Shown here piece by piece: positions 25,601-33,974 of a stretch of DNA of 64,000 nucleotides. Below the pieces are notes generated by a model. That model ran no database searches and was not told where the DNA came from. It worked only from the letters and a program-made list of their open reading frames with translations. How positions within the stretch are numbered: the first letter of the stretch is position 1; each line of letters begins with the position of its first letter. Made by a program: the position numbers and the translations under genes. Source of the stretch: CAYLUN01 sp964386865 (lineage in GTDB: Bacteria > Verrucomicrobiota > Kiritimatiellia > RFP12 > UBA1067); NCBI GenBank assembly GCA_964386865.1, contig CAYLUN010000003.1:124001-188000 (forward strand), written 5' to 3'.

Positions 25601-28600
25601 AATCACCGTTTCCCTTCTTAACAGCGACGCCACGGAGCTGAGTGTTCCGGCCAGCGTCGTGATACCGTCCGGCCAGTCGAACGTCAGCTTCAACGTCACC
25701 GTCGTCGACGACACGGCGCTGGACGGCGTGCAGTCGGTCTCCGTCCGGGCGTCGTCCGGCGGCTTTGTGGACGGTCTCGCCACGGCGAGCGTCTTCGACA
25801 ACGACCTGCACCACTTCACGTGGGGTTCCATCGCCAGCCCGCAGCGTGCGGGTAGCGCCTTCCGCGCTGCGCTGTCGGCGCAGGACCTCAACGGCGTGAC
25901 CATCAGCAACTACGCGGGCTCGATCATCGTCAGCGGCAGCGGCGACCACGGCGCGGTGGCCGTCGCGCGAAGTGGCGAGGGGGCGTTTGCTGACGGCACC
26001 TGGTCAGGCGACCTCGCCGTCAACACGCCGGACACCTCGGTCAGGTTAACGGCGAACGACGGCGCCGGGCGAACCGGCGTCAGCGTGCCGTTCACAGTCA
26101 CGGTTGGCGCGCTGCACCACTTCTCATGGTCTGGGGTCGCTTCTCCGCAGTACGTCGGGCTCCCGTTTGGCGCCGCGTTCACGGCCAAGGACGTCGTGAA
26201 TAACACCGTTGCCGATTACACCGGAAGCGTCTCCGTTGCGGCGGTGGAAGGCGGAGCAGGCGCGTTCAACGTCCTGAGCGGCACCAACGCGTGGAACTAC
26301 CCGATGGCGACGTGGTACCACGACGCGCGCCTTCAGTCCATCTACCTGAGCAGCGAACTCGGTGGCTCCAAACGGCTGAACGGGCTTTCGCTGTATGTCA
26401 GCGGCCTGCCTGGCCAGACGATGAACACGTGGACCATTCGTATGAAGCACACGGCGCTGTCGAGCTGCGCGTCCGGATCTTGGGAGACCAACGGGTGGAC
26501 GGTCGTGGTTCAAACGAATCTGACGATGACGGCGACCGGCTGGCGGAACTTCGCCTTCCAAGCGCCGTTTCTCTACAACAGCGCCAGTAACCTGATGATC
26601 GATTTCTCGTTCGACAACTCATACTACACGAGCGACGGCGCCTGCTGGGCCTCGAGCGTGTCGGCTACGCGCAGCCTCTACTACAGGACCGACAGTTACT
26701 ACGGAAGCCCACTCCTCTGGACGGGGACGAGCCCCTCCAGCTACTCGATAGCTATGGTGCCGACGCTCCGGCTGTTCAGCGGGTCGGCGCTGCCCGTCAC
26801 GCCGTCCAACGTGGTCAGCTTCACCGGAGGCTCCTGGAGCGGAGCTGTGACGGTGCTGGCGTCGGCCACGAACGTGAGCCTGTACGCGAGCGATGGCGTC
26901 GGGCACGCGGGAGAGAGCACGATGTTCAAAGTCGAGTACCTCGGCGTGCTGTCGGTGTCGGCGCCCGCTAGCGTGAGCGAGTCGGCCGGCACGCTCGTCG
27001 GACAGGGCACGCTCACGCTGTCCGGCGCGGCCCCGACGAACGACGTGGCGTTCAGCCTGGCGAGTAGCGACACCACCGAGTTGGAGGTGCCCGGCAGCGT
27101 CACGTTTCCGGTAGGCCAGAGCGCCGTGTCGTTCGACCTGACCGCGAGGGATGACGCGGACCTCGACGGCCCGCAGGCGGTCACCCTCACGGCGTCGGCG
27201 CCCGGATACGCGACGGCGAAAACGAGCGTTTCGGTGCAGGACGACGAGTCCGCAGCGCTGTCGCTGCTGCTGCCGGATGCCGTGGCCGAGGGGGACGGCA
27301 CGGTCGCCGCGTCAGTCTTGGCCAGCGCGCCGCCGGCTTCCGCCATCGCCGTGCGCCTGGTGTCGAGCGATCTGACCGAGGCCCGCGTGCCCGCCACCGT
27401 CTTCCTGCAAGCGGGCCAGACGTCGACGGTGTTCACCGTCGAGATCGTGGACGACACGGCCATCGACGGGCCGCAAGCCGTCACGATCACGGCGCAGGTG
27501 GACAACTGGACGGACGCACCTGCAGGGATCACCGTTCGTGACAACGAGAACACCAATTTGGTGCTCGTGCTGCCCGCCGGAATGTGCGAAGGGCAAGGCG
27601 TACTGACCAACGCCGGGCAGGTGCGTTTGTCCGGCACTTGGCCAACGGCGGTCACGGTCAGCCTCCTCAGCAGCGCCCCGTCCGAGCTGGGTGTGCCCGC
27701 CAGCGTCGTCATTCCCGCCGGCCAGACGACGGCGCTCTTCAGTCTCGCGATTGCAGACGACGTGCTGTTTGACGGAAGGCAGACGTACACCGTCTCTGCC
27801 AGCGCCGAAGGGTTCGCGGGCGCAAGCGTCATGGCCGTCGTGGCAGACAACGAACTGCACCGGTTCGGCTGGAGCGCGATCGCCAGCCCTCAGCGGGCCG
27901 GCACGCCCTTTGGCGTCACGGTTTCCGCCCAGGACATCGCCGGCGCGACGATCAGCAACTACGCGGGCGCCGTGAGCCTCACCGGGGTCGGCGCCGGTGG
28001 CCCAGTCGCGTTCGCGCCTTCGGCCTGCGGGGCGTTCAGCAACGGGCAGTGGTCCGCGAGCCTAGCTGTCGCGACGATCGACACGAATGTCCGGTTGACG
28101 GCCGCCGACGGCTTCGGGCACAGTGGCACGAGCCTGCCCTTCACGGTGATCGGCGGCGTGCTGCACCATTTCACGCTTAGCGACGTCCCCTCCCCGCAGG
28201 GGGCCGGGTTGCCGTTCGCACTTACGGTCGAGGCGCGCGACGCCGCCGGTAACCGCATGCTCGACTACGCCGACACGGTTCGGCTCGGCGTCCTGCGGGA
28301 AGGCGCGCTGCGGGACGGAGTGAGGATCTCGGAGATGTATGTCGGCACACCCGACGCCGTCGAGTTCGTGAACGTCACGGGCAGCGCGGTCGACATCTCC
28401 CGGTGGCAGGTGTTCATCTACGACACGAGTTCGGCGACCTCGCCCCTGCCTGCGTTCACGATACCGGACGGAAGCGTCTGCGCGGCCAACGGCGTGTTCC
28501 GGCTCACGGAGTCTGGAACGGCGCCGGGCGCCTATCCGCTCTTCTACACCTCCTCGAACATCAACTGGGTAGCGGGTTCCTTTACGTGCGGGGTGCTGCT

Positions 28601-31600
28601 GCGCAATGCCGCCGGAGGCGTGGTGGACTTTGTCGCGGCCGGATCCCTGATCCCCACCGCCATTTCGAGCCCCGTGTCGGTTGTGCCCGCACACTGGCAG
28701 GGCGGCCAGGTGGCGGGCGTGAGCGCCGACACCTCTTCATACCAGCGCATCGGGAGCCTAGACACCGACACCAGCGGCGACTGGACGGGCGCGGCGAGCA
28801 GCGTGGGCACGCTGAACGCGGGCCTGCTTCTTCCCTTTGGCGGCGGCACGGTGCAAGTTCTGCTGGCGCCCACCAACACGGGTGCGTTCGTGTCCGGCGT
28901 CTGGACCGGAGCGGTGTCCGTTCTGGAGGCCGTGTCGAACGTCTGCCTCTATGCCCAGTCCGCCCAGGGCGCTTCGGGCACGGGCAATGTGTTCACCGTG
29001 TCCGCGAACGCGGATCTGAGTATCAGCCTGCGGGACTCGCCCGACCCCGTCAACGCGGGCGATAGTTTGACGTATACGGTCTGCGTGTCCAATGCCGGGC
29101 CCCATACGATCATCGACGTTCGGGTCTCCAACCTGTTGGCTGCGGCGGTGGGCTTCGTGTCGGCATCGCCCTCGCAAGGCACCTGCGCCCGTGTCGGCGG
29201 GTCGGTTCTGTGGAGCGCGGGCACCATCACCAACGGGCGAAGCGCAACGGCGACGATTGTGGTGAAGTCGATGGTGGCCGGTGTGCTCACCAATATGGCC
29301 GAGGTGACCGCCGACGTGTACGATCAGAACCTCGCCGACAATCGTGCGGTCGCGCTCACGACCGTGTTCGGCACTGGCGTGCTGAGGGTGACGCCCGCAG
29401 CGGCGTTCAATGCAACGGGGGTGGTGGGAGGGCCGTTCAGTCCGTCGAGCGGCATGTACATCCTGACCAACAGCGGAACTGACACCCTGACGTGGCAGGC
29501 CAGCAGAGAGAGCGGGTGGCTCGACCTGTCGGCGAGCGGGGGAGTCCTGCCCGCCCACTCGTCCGTGCCCGTCGTCCTTTCCCTCGGCAGCGGAGCGGCG
29601 ACCCTGCCGAAGGGGACGTACCGCGACGTCGTGTCGTTCACGAATCTGACCACGTCGCTCGGCAGTGCCGAGCGTGAGGTCGACCTGACCATACTGGGCG
29701 GCGGATTACTGCAGACCGTCTTCGCGAGCGACAACAGTTTCGCGGGCAACATGTTCGACCTGGCGCCCAAGAAGAACCTCGAAATCGCGGCGCTGGACGT
29801 GAACGTGTCGCCCGCTGGCCAGGCCGTGCGGGTTACGGTCTGCTTCCGCGACGGCGGCAGTTCGGGGCACGAGAACAGCGCCGCCGGGTGGCAGGTGCTG
29901 GGCGTCCGCACAGTGACGGCCGCCGGGCGCGACGAGCCCACCTGGGTCGATCTCGGCGGAAATGGCGTCGAGCTCTCCCGCGGCCGGACCTACGGGCTGT
30001 ACGTGTATGTGGACTATGAATCCGGCTCGCGTATGCACTACACGGAGGGGGCGGGCGCAGTCGAGAACGCCGACCTCCGGCTGGCCTCGAACTGCGGCAA
30101 AGGCAATCCCCCGTTCACGGGCGGGACGTATGCGCCGCGCCAGTGGAACGGCGGGCTCTATTACGATACCGAGGGCCTGAACGACCTTCGCGTGGATCCG
30201 GCGGACGAAGTGGCTTTCCAGGGGCTCGAAGGCGGCCCGTTCCTGCCCGTCGGCCAGCCGTTCACGGTTGTCAACAGCGGGCCGGACGCCTTGGCGTGGC
30301 AGGCCGAAGGCCTCGACGGCTGGGTCTCCGTCGTGCCCGCCGGCGGCTCGCTGGCGGCCGGCGCTTCGAACAGCGTCTCCGTCGTGCCGACGGCGGCGGC
30401 TGGCGCGCTCGCGGCTGGCGCGTACCAGAGCGGCGTTGTGTTCAGCAACACCGCCAGCGGCTTCGCGGTCACCCGCGCCGTCGCCCTCACCGTGTTGGAA
30501 AGAGAGCTGGCTTTGTCGCTGCCGGCCAGCGGCGCCGAGGGGCAGGTGTTCACAAACGGAGGGGCAGTCCGGATCAGCGGGGCGCTCGCCACCAACCTGA
30601 CGGTTCGCCTGAGCACGAGCGACACGAATGAGCTGTGCCTGCCGCCTCAGGCCGTCATCCTGGCCGGGCAGACCTCCGCGTCCTTCGACGCCGGGCTGGT
30701 TTGCGACGGCGAGGCGGACGGCGACCGGGTCGTCAGGGCCTTCGCCTCGGCGGCGGGCTTCGCGACGGGCGTCGCCGCGTTGACCGTCTTGGATCAGGCG
30801 GCGGGCACGAACGCGGCCGTCCTCTCGGCTTTCGGCTTGGACGCGGATCCCGGCTGGGCCAGGGAGGGTCAGTGGCAGTTCGGCCGGCCGGCCGGACGCG
30901 GCGGTGCGGAGCTGGGCAACCCCGACCCGACGGGCGGGTATACGGGGCAGAACGTCTTCGGCGTCAACTTGCAGGGCGACTACTCGACCGCGCCGGGAGG
31001 CCCCTACTTCCTCACCGCCGGTCCTTTCGATTTCACCTCGTATAGGCAGGTGAGCGTGCGCTTCCGGAGATGGCTGAACACGGACGTCGACCCCTACGTC
31101 CGCGTCGCCGTCGAGGTGTCGACGAACAGAGCGGCGTGGAGCGTCGTCTGGTCGAACAGCCTGCGGGACATTTACGACGGGCAGTGGACGCCGGTGGAGT
31201 GCCGCCTGCCCGAGGCCGACGGCGCGGCAGCGGTGTACGTCCGCTGGGGCTACGCGGTCGGGGCGGAAGCTTGGGCCGCGTCCGGCTGGAACTTGGACGA
31301 CATCGCTTTCGCCGGGGTGCGGAGCGACGGGCCGTTCACGGTGCGCGGAACGCCGGTGGCCTGGCTCCAGCGCCATGGGCTGACCAATGCGCACTGGGAG
31401 GTCGAGGAGGCCCTGGACGGCGACAGCGACGGCAAGACCGCCTGGGAGGAGTACGTCTGCGACACCGACCCCACCAACCGCGACTCCGTGCTCGCGCTCA
31501 CCGGAGTTCTGCTCGGCTCCGGCGGCGCCGTCGTCCAGTGGAAAGGCGGCGTCTTGGCGACCCAGTATCTGGAACGCAAGGCGAGCTTGGTTCCGCCGGA

Positions 31601-31715
31601 GGCGCCGTGGCTCGCGGTCTACACCAACCTTCCGCCGACGGGCCTCACAGGCTCGGTGATCGACCCGGACGGCACGAACGCGATGCGCTTCTACCGGGTG
31701 CGTGCGGTGAGGTGA
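22638..31715 (+). CDS. 3025-aa gingipain-family (C25) cysteine peptidase with Calx-beta array
   Basis: The ATG has GGAG 8 nt upstream, and residues 1-24 are a signal peptide. Residues ~60-225 resemble the C25 propeptide (LPGGGRFGEVGEPQLPCYGRFVEVPAGA). The peptidase spans ~255-660: DYLIIAADLFY, VLIVGDAEYIP, FLGRLPCSTTAQ, catalytic His502 in HRDHGS and catalytic Cys536 in MSINCETAWFD. It is followed by seven Calx-beta-like domains (pattern AEGxGxLVG...VPxxVVIPxGQTxxxFxV...DDxxxDGxQ...DNE), a lamin-tail-like domain (~1893-2005), a DUF11-like domain (~2124-2245), two BACON-like domains and a jelly roll. The tail from ~2927 (DGDSDGKTAWEEY) ends MRFYRVRAVR. It is probably a secreted, self-processed protease that degrades host or biomass protein. 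C25 enzymes are best known from Bacteroidota. Confidence 0.88.
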   Translation: MCNLRFNVFLSCALAAALVSRAAGRSTLVFANPGEPQPKAVASPIQIQAKTDRSVSFESQATSCTVDAVRLADGDYSVLELPGGGRFGEVGEPQLPCYGRFVEVPAGAAVRLVIDNVEWVAFKGEYKVAPRQEPPTDKAGEPAPPYRKSQDAYAKNAFTPTQPVQLGEPIRVRGKTLVYVTYLPMAYNPGQSALKAARRVRWHLEYDAQQGKGAAAPAQVDDAGTQGFAPFFEGVLDASPAGQVPASPVLLAGADSTTNGADYLIIAADLFYTNVLPLAQWKHAKGYRTRVVRTSEISATPTCTNITAFIGNAYSNWVPSPAYVLIVGDAEYIPAWYKTTHSYYGSTAKAGTDLYYSTVDGTDYFPDLFLGRLPCSTTAQCDLMVNKILMVERTPDALASSYQTVLTAGEYTDSGGGYEERIFIETAEAVRDYHVAKGHTVPTSYCSDTATTPRHYNASESLLHINGSLYGGAQTYLSTAGGTAAISNAINAGVWLVQHRDHGSQTGGWATPPWSPSRAYQLGNGSRLPVVMSINCETAWFDGGGTDSLAEGFLKNPNGGAYAVIGATRVSYSWHNDWFTHGLYECLYPDYFETLSGISYYKPGLTYGGNYAGHGTHLGQMLNFAKILMYEKEGAGSTTQIEFDILTLLGDPEQSPRNAVPRTLTVTHPVRLDALIPASFTVAVSSQGSPVAGALVALVLDPGDYHTAVTDASGLAPFAFTPRMPEGGTNGFMSVTVSEQNAIPYQGTARVTPKGFTVTLPARATEGAGQLVGLGRVRVTPTPETDLTVSLSCGDTSEATVPESVVIPAGQTNASFTVTVVDDAALDGTQMAVITASAPDYASGEQSLAIDDNEAATLAVSLPASAAEGEGTLVGQVSVSVPVQANVSVGLTSSYPLELSVPATVVIPSGQTSAAFVAAIVDDSLIDGPRAVTVSAHVQNWADGAAGVTVSDNETTNLTVSLPRSVLEGQGVITNAGRVSLSGLWPAAITVSLLNSDATELSVPASVVIPSGQSNVSFNVTVVDDTALDGVQSVSVRASSGGFVDGLATASVFDNDLHHFTWGSIASPQRAGSAFRAALSAQDLNGVTISNYAGSIIVSGSGDHGAVAVARSGEGAFADGTWSGDLAVNTPDTSVRLTANDGAGRTGVSVPFTVTVGALHHFSWSGVASPQYVGLPFGAAFTAKDVVNNTVADYTGSVSVAAVEGGAGAFNVLSGTNAWNYPMATWYHDARLQSIYLSSELGGSKRLNGLSLYVSGLPGQTMNTWTIRMKHTALSSCASGSWETNGWTVVVQTNLTMTATGWRNFAFQAPFLYNSASNLMIDFSFDNSYYTSDGACWASSVSATRSLYYRTDSYYGSPLLWTGTSPSSYSIAMVPTLRLFSGSALPVTPSNVVSFTGGSWSGAVTVLASATNVSLYASDGVGHAGESTMFKVEYLGVLSVSAPASVSESAGTLVGQGTLTLSGAAPTNDVAFSLASSDTTELEVPGSVTFPVGQSAVSFDLTARDDADLDGPQAVTLTASAPGYATAKTSVSVQDDESAALSLLLPDAVAEGDGTVAASVLASAPPASAIAVRLVSSDLTEARVPATVFLQAGQTSTVFTVEIVDDTAIDGPQAVTITAQVDNWTDAPAGITVRDNENTNLVLVLPAGMCEGQGVLTNAGQVRLSGTWPTAVTVSLLSSAPSELGVPASVVIPAGQTTALFSLAIADDVLFDGRQTYTVSASAEGFAGASVMAVVADNELHRFGWSAIASPQRAGTPFGVTVSAQDIAGATISNYAGAVSLTGVGAGGPVAFAPSACGAFSNGQWSASLAVATIDTNVRLTAADGFGHSGTSLPFTVIGGVLHHFTLSDVPSPQGAGLPFALTVEARDAAGNRMLDYADTVRLGVLREGALRDGVRISEMYVGTPDAVEFVNVTGSAVDISRWQVFIYDTSSATSPLPAFTIPDGSVCAANGVFRLTESGTAPGAYPLFYTSSNINWVAGSFTCGVLLRNAAGGVVDFVAAGSLIPTAISSPVSVVPAHWQGGQVAGVSADTSSYQRIGSLDTDTSGDWTGAASSVGTLNAGLLLPFGGGTVQVLLAPTNTGAFVSGVWTGAVSVLEAVSNVCLYAQSAQGASGTGNVFTVSANADLSISLRDSPDPVNAGDSLTYTVCVSNAGPHTIIDVRVSNLLAAAVGFVSASPSQGTCARVGGSVLWSAGTITNGRSATATIVVKSMVAGVLTNMAEVTADVYDQNLADNRAVALTTVFGTGVLRVTPAAAFNATGVVGGPFSPSSGMYILTNSGTDTLTWQASRESGWLDLSASGGVLPAHSSVPVVLSLGSGAATLPKGTYRDVVSFTNLTTSLGSAEREVDLTILGGGLLQTVFASDNSFAGNMFDLAPKKNLEIAALDVNVSPAGQAVRVTVCFRDGGSSGHENSAAGWQVLGVRTVTAAGRDEPTWVDLGGNGVELSRGRTYGLYVYVDYESGSRMHYTEGAGAVENADLRLASNCGKGNPPFTGGTYAPRQWNGGLYYDTEGLNDLRVDPADEVAFQGLEGGPFLPVGQPFTVVNSGPDALAWQAEGLDGWVSVVPAGGSLAAGASNSVSVVPTAAAGALAAGAYQSGVVFSNTASGFAVTRAVALTVLERELALSLPASGAEGQVFTNGGAVRISGALATNLTVRLSTSDTNELCLPPQAVILAGQTSASFDAGLVCDGEADGDRVVRAFASAAGFATGVAALTVLDQAAGTNAAVLSAFGLDADPGWAREGQWQFGRPAGRGGAELGNPDPTGGYTGQNVFGVNLQGDYSTAPGGPYFLTAGPFDFTSYRQVSVRFRRWLNTDVDPYVRVAVEVSTNRAAWSVVWSNSLRDIYDGQWTPVECRLPEADGAAAVYVRWGYAVGAEAWAASGWNLDDIAFAGVRSDGPFTVRGTPVAWLQRHGLTNAHWEVEEALDGDSDGKTAWEEYVCDTDPTNRDSVLALTGVLLGSGGAVVQWKGGVLATQYLERKASLVPPEAPWLAVYTNLPPTGLTGSVIDPDGTNAMRFYRVRAVR

Positions 31716-31767
31716 CGCTCCGTGCCGGCCGTACGGTGACTAGCTGTCCTAGGCGGACTTACAAAGA

Positions 31768-31795
31768 ACAATCTTGTCGTAAACGACAAGATTGT
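31768..31795. promoter_or_regulatory. Perfect 12-bp inverted repeat
   Basis: ACAATCTTGTCG and CGACAAGATTGT flank a TAAA loop. No T-run follows, so it is a weak terminator candidate for the protease gene. Its centre lies about 130 bp before the predicted gdhA start, a usual distance for an activator site serving a sigma-54 promoter. Confidence 0.7.
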
Positions 31796-31885
31796 ACGAC
31801 AAATATGTATTCACGTTGGCCTGAGAACGACGCGCGGATCACATGAATAACCAATAATCAACAATCTGTCCGGTATTCGAACGTA

Positions 31886-31901
31886 TGGCACTTCGCATGC
31901 T
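31886..31901 (+). promoter_or_regulatory. Candidate sigma-54 promoter of gdhA
   Basis: TGGCAC-TTCGC-ATGCT keeps the invariant GG (31887-31888) and GC (31899-31900) exactly 10 nt apart, with one mismatch to TGGCAC-N5-TTGC. Transcription would start near 31912, giving a 58-nt leader. Confidence 0.55.
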
Positions 31902-31915
31902 ATATACCCTGATTA

Positions 31916-31932
31916 CACTCGAAGTTCGAGTG
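31916..31932. promoter_or_regulatory. 17-bp palindromic operator candidate
   Basis: CACTCGAA-G-TTCGAGTG is a perfect palindrome placed just after the predicted sigma-54 start point and 37 nt before the gdhA ATG. A repressor bound here would block the transcript. Confidence 0.5.
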
Positions 31933-31969
31933 ACAGAATTGTTGTTATAACACCGGTTAGGAGACTCAC

Positions 31970-33307
31970 ATGAGCTACGTCAAGAACGTTCTCGAAAACG
32001 TCCGCAAGCGCAATGCGAACGAGCCCGAATTTCTGCAGGCCGTGCAAGAGGTTCTGGAATCCCTCGAACCCGTCGTCGCCGCACGCCCCGTTCTGGAGAA
32101 GGAGCGCATCTTGGACCGCGTCGTCGAGCCCGAGCGCATGATCGTGTTCCGCGTGCCGTGGGAGAATGACAAGGGCGTGTTCCAGGTCAACCGCGGCTTC
32201 CGCGTCGAGTTCAGCAGCGCCATCGGCCCCTACAAGGGCGGCCTGCGCTTCCACCCCTCGGTGAACCAGAGCATCCTGAAGTTCCTCGGCTTCGAGCAGA
32301 TCTTCAAGAACTCCCTGACCACGCTCCCCATGGGCGGCGGCAAGGGCGGCTCGGACTTCGACCCCAAGGGCAAGTCTGACCGCGAAGTGATGCGCTTCTG
32401 CCAGTCGTTCATGCGCGAGCTGTTCCGCCACATCGGCCCTGACACCGACGTCCCGGCCGGCGACATCGGCGTGGGCGGCCGCGAGATCGGCTTCATGTTC
32501 GGCGAGTACAAGCGCCTGCGTAACGAGTTCACCGGCGTGCTGACCGGCAAGGGCCGCACGTGGGGCGGCTCGCTGATCCGTCCGGAAGCGACGGGCTACG
32601 GCGCGGTGTTCTTCGCCCAGGAGATGCTGAAGAAGCGCGGCGAGAGCTTCGAAGGCAAGATCTGCACGGTCTCCGGCTCCGGCAACGTGGCCCAGTACAC
32701 GGTCGAGAAGCTGAACCAGCTCGGCGCGACCTGCGTGTCGCTCTCCGACTCCGCCGGCACGATCTACGACAAGGCCGGCATCACCGCCGAGAAGCTCGCC
32801 TTCGTGATGGATCTGAAGAACGAGAAGCGCGGCCGCATCAAGGAATACGCCGACAAGTTCGGCTGCGACTACTGCGAAGGTCTGCGCCCGTGGAGCATCC
32901 CCTGCGATTGCGCCTTCCCGTCCGCGACGCAGAATGAGATCAACGGCGACGACGCCGCCAAGCTCATCAAGAACGGCTGCAAGCTGGTCGCCGAAGGCGC
33001 CAACATGCCGAGCACCCCGGAAGCCGTCGACCAGTTCGTCAAGGCGAAGCTGATGTACGGCCCCGGCAAAGCCGCCAACGCCGGCGGCGTGGCCACCTCC
33101 GGCCTGGAGATGAGCCAGAACTCGATGCGCTACTCCTGGACCCGCGAAGAGGTCGAAGACCGTCTGCACAAGATCATGGTCGAGATTCACTCGCAGTGCT
33201 GGGACCGCGCCGAAGAGTTCGGCCACAAGGGCAACTACGTCATGGGCGCGAACATCGCTGGCTTCATGAAGGTCGCCACCGCGATGTTGGAGCAGGGCCT
33301 GGTGTAA
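31970..33307 (+). CDS. gdhA: NADP-type glutamate dehydrogenase
   Basis: This 445-aa enzyme aminates 2-oxoglutarate to glutamate with ammonium. It has the length and landmarks of the hexameric NADP type: FRVEFSSAIGPYKGGLRFHPSVNQSILKFLGFEQ, the catalytic-lysine region LTTLPMGGGKGGSDFDPKGKSD, DTDVPAGDIGVGGREIGFM, the Rossmann loop CTVSGSGNVAQYTVEKL, and PGKAANAGGVATSGLEMSQNS. GGAG lies 7 nt before the ATG. The spacer holds a sigma-54-like promoter and two palindromes, so nitrogen-dependent control is plausible. A strong bidirectional terminator separates it from the convergent small gene. Confidence 0.96.
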   Translation: MSYVKNVLENVRKRNANEPEFLQAVQEVLESLEPVVAARPVLEKERILDRVVEPERMIVFRVPWENDKGVFQVNRGFRVEFSSAIGPYKGGLRFHPSVNQSILKFLGFEQIFKNSLTTLPMGGGKGGSDFDPKGKSDREVMRFCQSFMRELFRHIGPDTDVPAGDIGVGGREIGFMFGEYKRLRNEFTGVLTGKGRTWGGSLIRPEATGYGAVFFAQEMLKKRGESFEGKICTVSGSGNVAQYTVEKLNQLGATCVSLSDSAGTIYDKAGITAEKLAFVMDLKNEKRGRIKEYADKFGCDYCEGLRPWSIPCDCAFPSATQNEINGDDAAKLIKNGCKLVAEGANMPSTPEAVDQFVKAKLMYGPGKAANAGGVATSGLEMSQNSMRYSWTREEVEDRLHKIMVEIHSQCWDRAEEFGHKGNYVMGANIAGFMKVATAMLEQGLV

Positions 33308-33340
33308 CGCCGCGACCCCGCTCACGACTGAGCAACAAAA

Positions 33341-33372
33341 AGAGCCCCGGTTTCGGCCGGGGCTCTTTTTTT
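33341..33372. terminator. Bidirectional intrinsic terminator
   Basis: AGAGCCCCGG / CCGGGGCTCT is a perfect 10-bp stem with a six-base loop and TTTTTTT on the plus side and TTTTT on the minus side. It terminates gdhA and the convergent gene, whose stop codon overlaps the T-run. Confidence 0.95.
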
Positions 33373-33916
33373 ACTCCTGCTTGTACATGGAGACCGCTTC
33401 GCCCTTGCTGTTCTTGCCCTTGATCAGCCAGGCCGACCGGCCGTCGCGCGTCTCCTTGGTGGCCGGGAGGTCGTAGGTGTCCACGAAGATCGTGCTGTCG
33501 ACGATCAGCTTGCCCGCCTCCACGCGCCACGCGCCCTTCCAGTTGAAGTTGCCGGCGCCGGCCGAGAAGGTGTTGTCCTTGTTCAGCACCACCGTCACGC
33601 CGTTCTGCATGCGCCAGGTGCCCGCGATGAACTCCTCGCCCTTCTTGGAGCTGGGCTTGTTCTCGAGGACGGCGAGCTCCTCGTTCAGCTCCTTGATTTT
33701 CGCGGTGACGGCCACGGCCGACTCCAGCTTGCCGGCCCGCGTTTCGGAAGTCGCCACCGAGGACAGCTCCGAGACGGCCTTCTTCTTCGCTAGGATCACC
33801 GCCGTCTCCATCTTGGCGACGGCCTGTTTGGCGGCCATCGGCAGGTCCGCGCCTTTTTCCGCCCACACCGTCAGCGCCGCCGTCACCGCGCAGCACGCCA
33901 CGATAATACCCTTCAT
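33371..33916 (-). CDS. Small secreted protein with helical and beta parts, unknown function
   Basis: This is a 181-aa protein. The ATG has GGAGG at 7 nt, and residues 1-19 (MKGIIVACCAVTAALTVWA) are a signal peptide. Residues 20-88 are Ala/Lys/Glu-rich and probably helical or coiled coil (AVAKMETAVILAKKKAVSEL...KIKELNEELAVLE). The rest is a small beta domain beginning FIAGTWRMQNGVTVVLNKDNTFSAG and repeating the W-strand theme (WKGAWRVEAGKLIV), like the lipocalin-type domains of short exported proteins. No catalytic residues stand out. Similar exported protein architectures with a helical segment and GTW...F strands occur widely in PVC bacteria. The function is not known. Confidence 0.75.
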   Translation of the reverse strand: MKGIIVACCAVTAALTVWAEKGADLPMAAKQAVAKMETAVILAKKKAVSELSSVATSETRAGKLESAVAVTAKIKELNEELAVLENKPSSKKGEEFIAGTWRMQNGVTVVLNKDNTFSAGAGNFNWKGAWRVEAGKLIVDSTIFVDTYDLPATKETRDGRSAWLIKGKNSKGEAVSMYKQE

Positions 33917-33974
33917 GAGAGAGCCTCCTTCTTAGGAAACTACACGCAAACAACGCCGCCCGTTACAGGCGCCG

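Noticed and set aside
29706..31394. 562-codon minus-strand frame opposite the C25 protease tail
   Set aside because: Arg-rich, low-complexity antisense frame with no start signal.
33897..33916. Another TATTAT-like leaderless promoter near 33905
   Set aside because: The ATAATA is inside the coding start of the small secreted gene (GIIV codons), which has a proper GGAGG Shine-Dalgarno.
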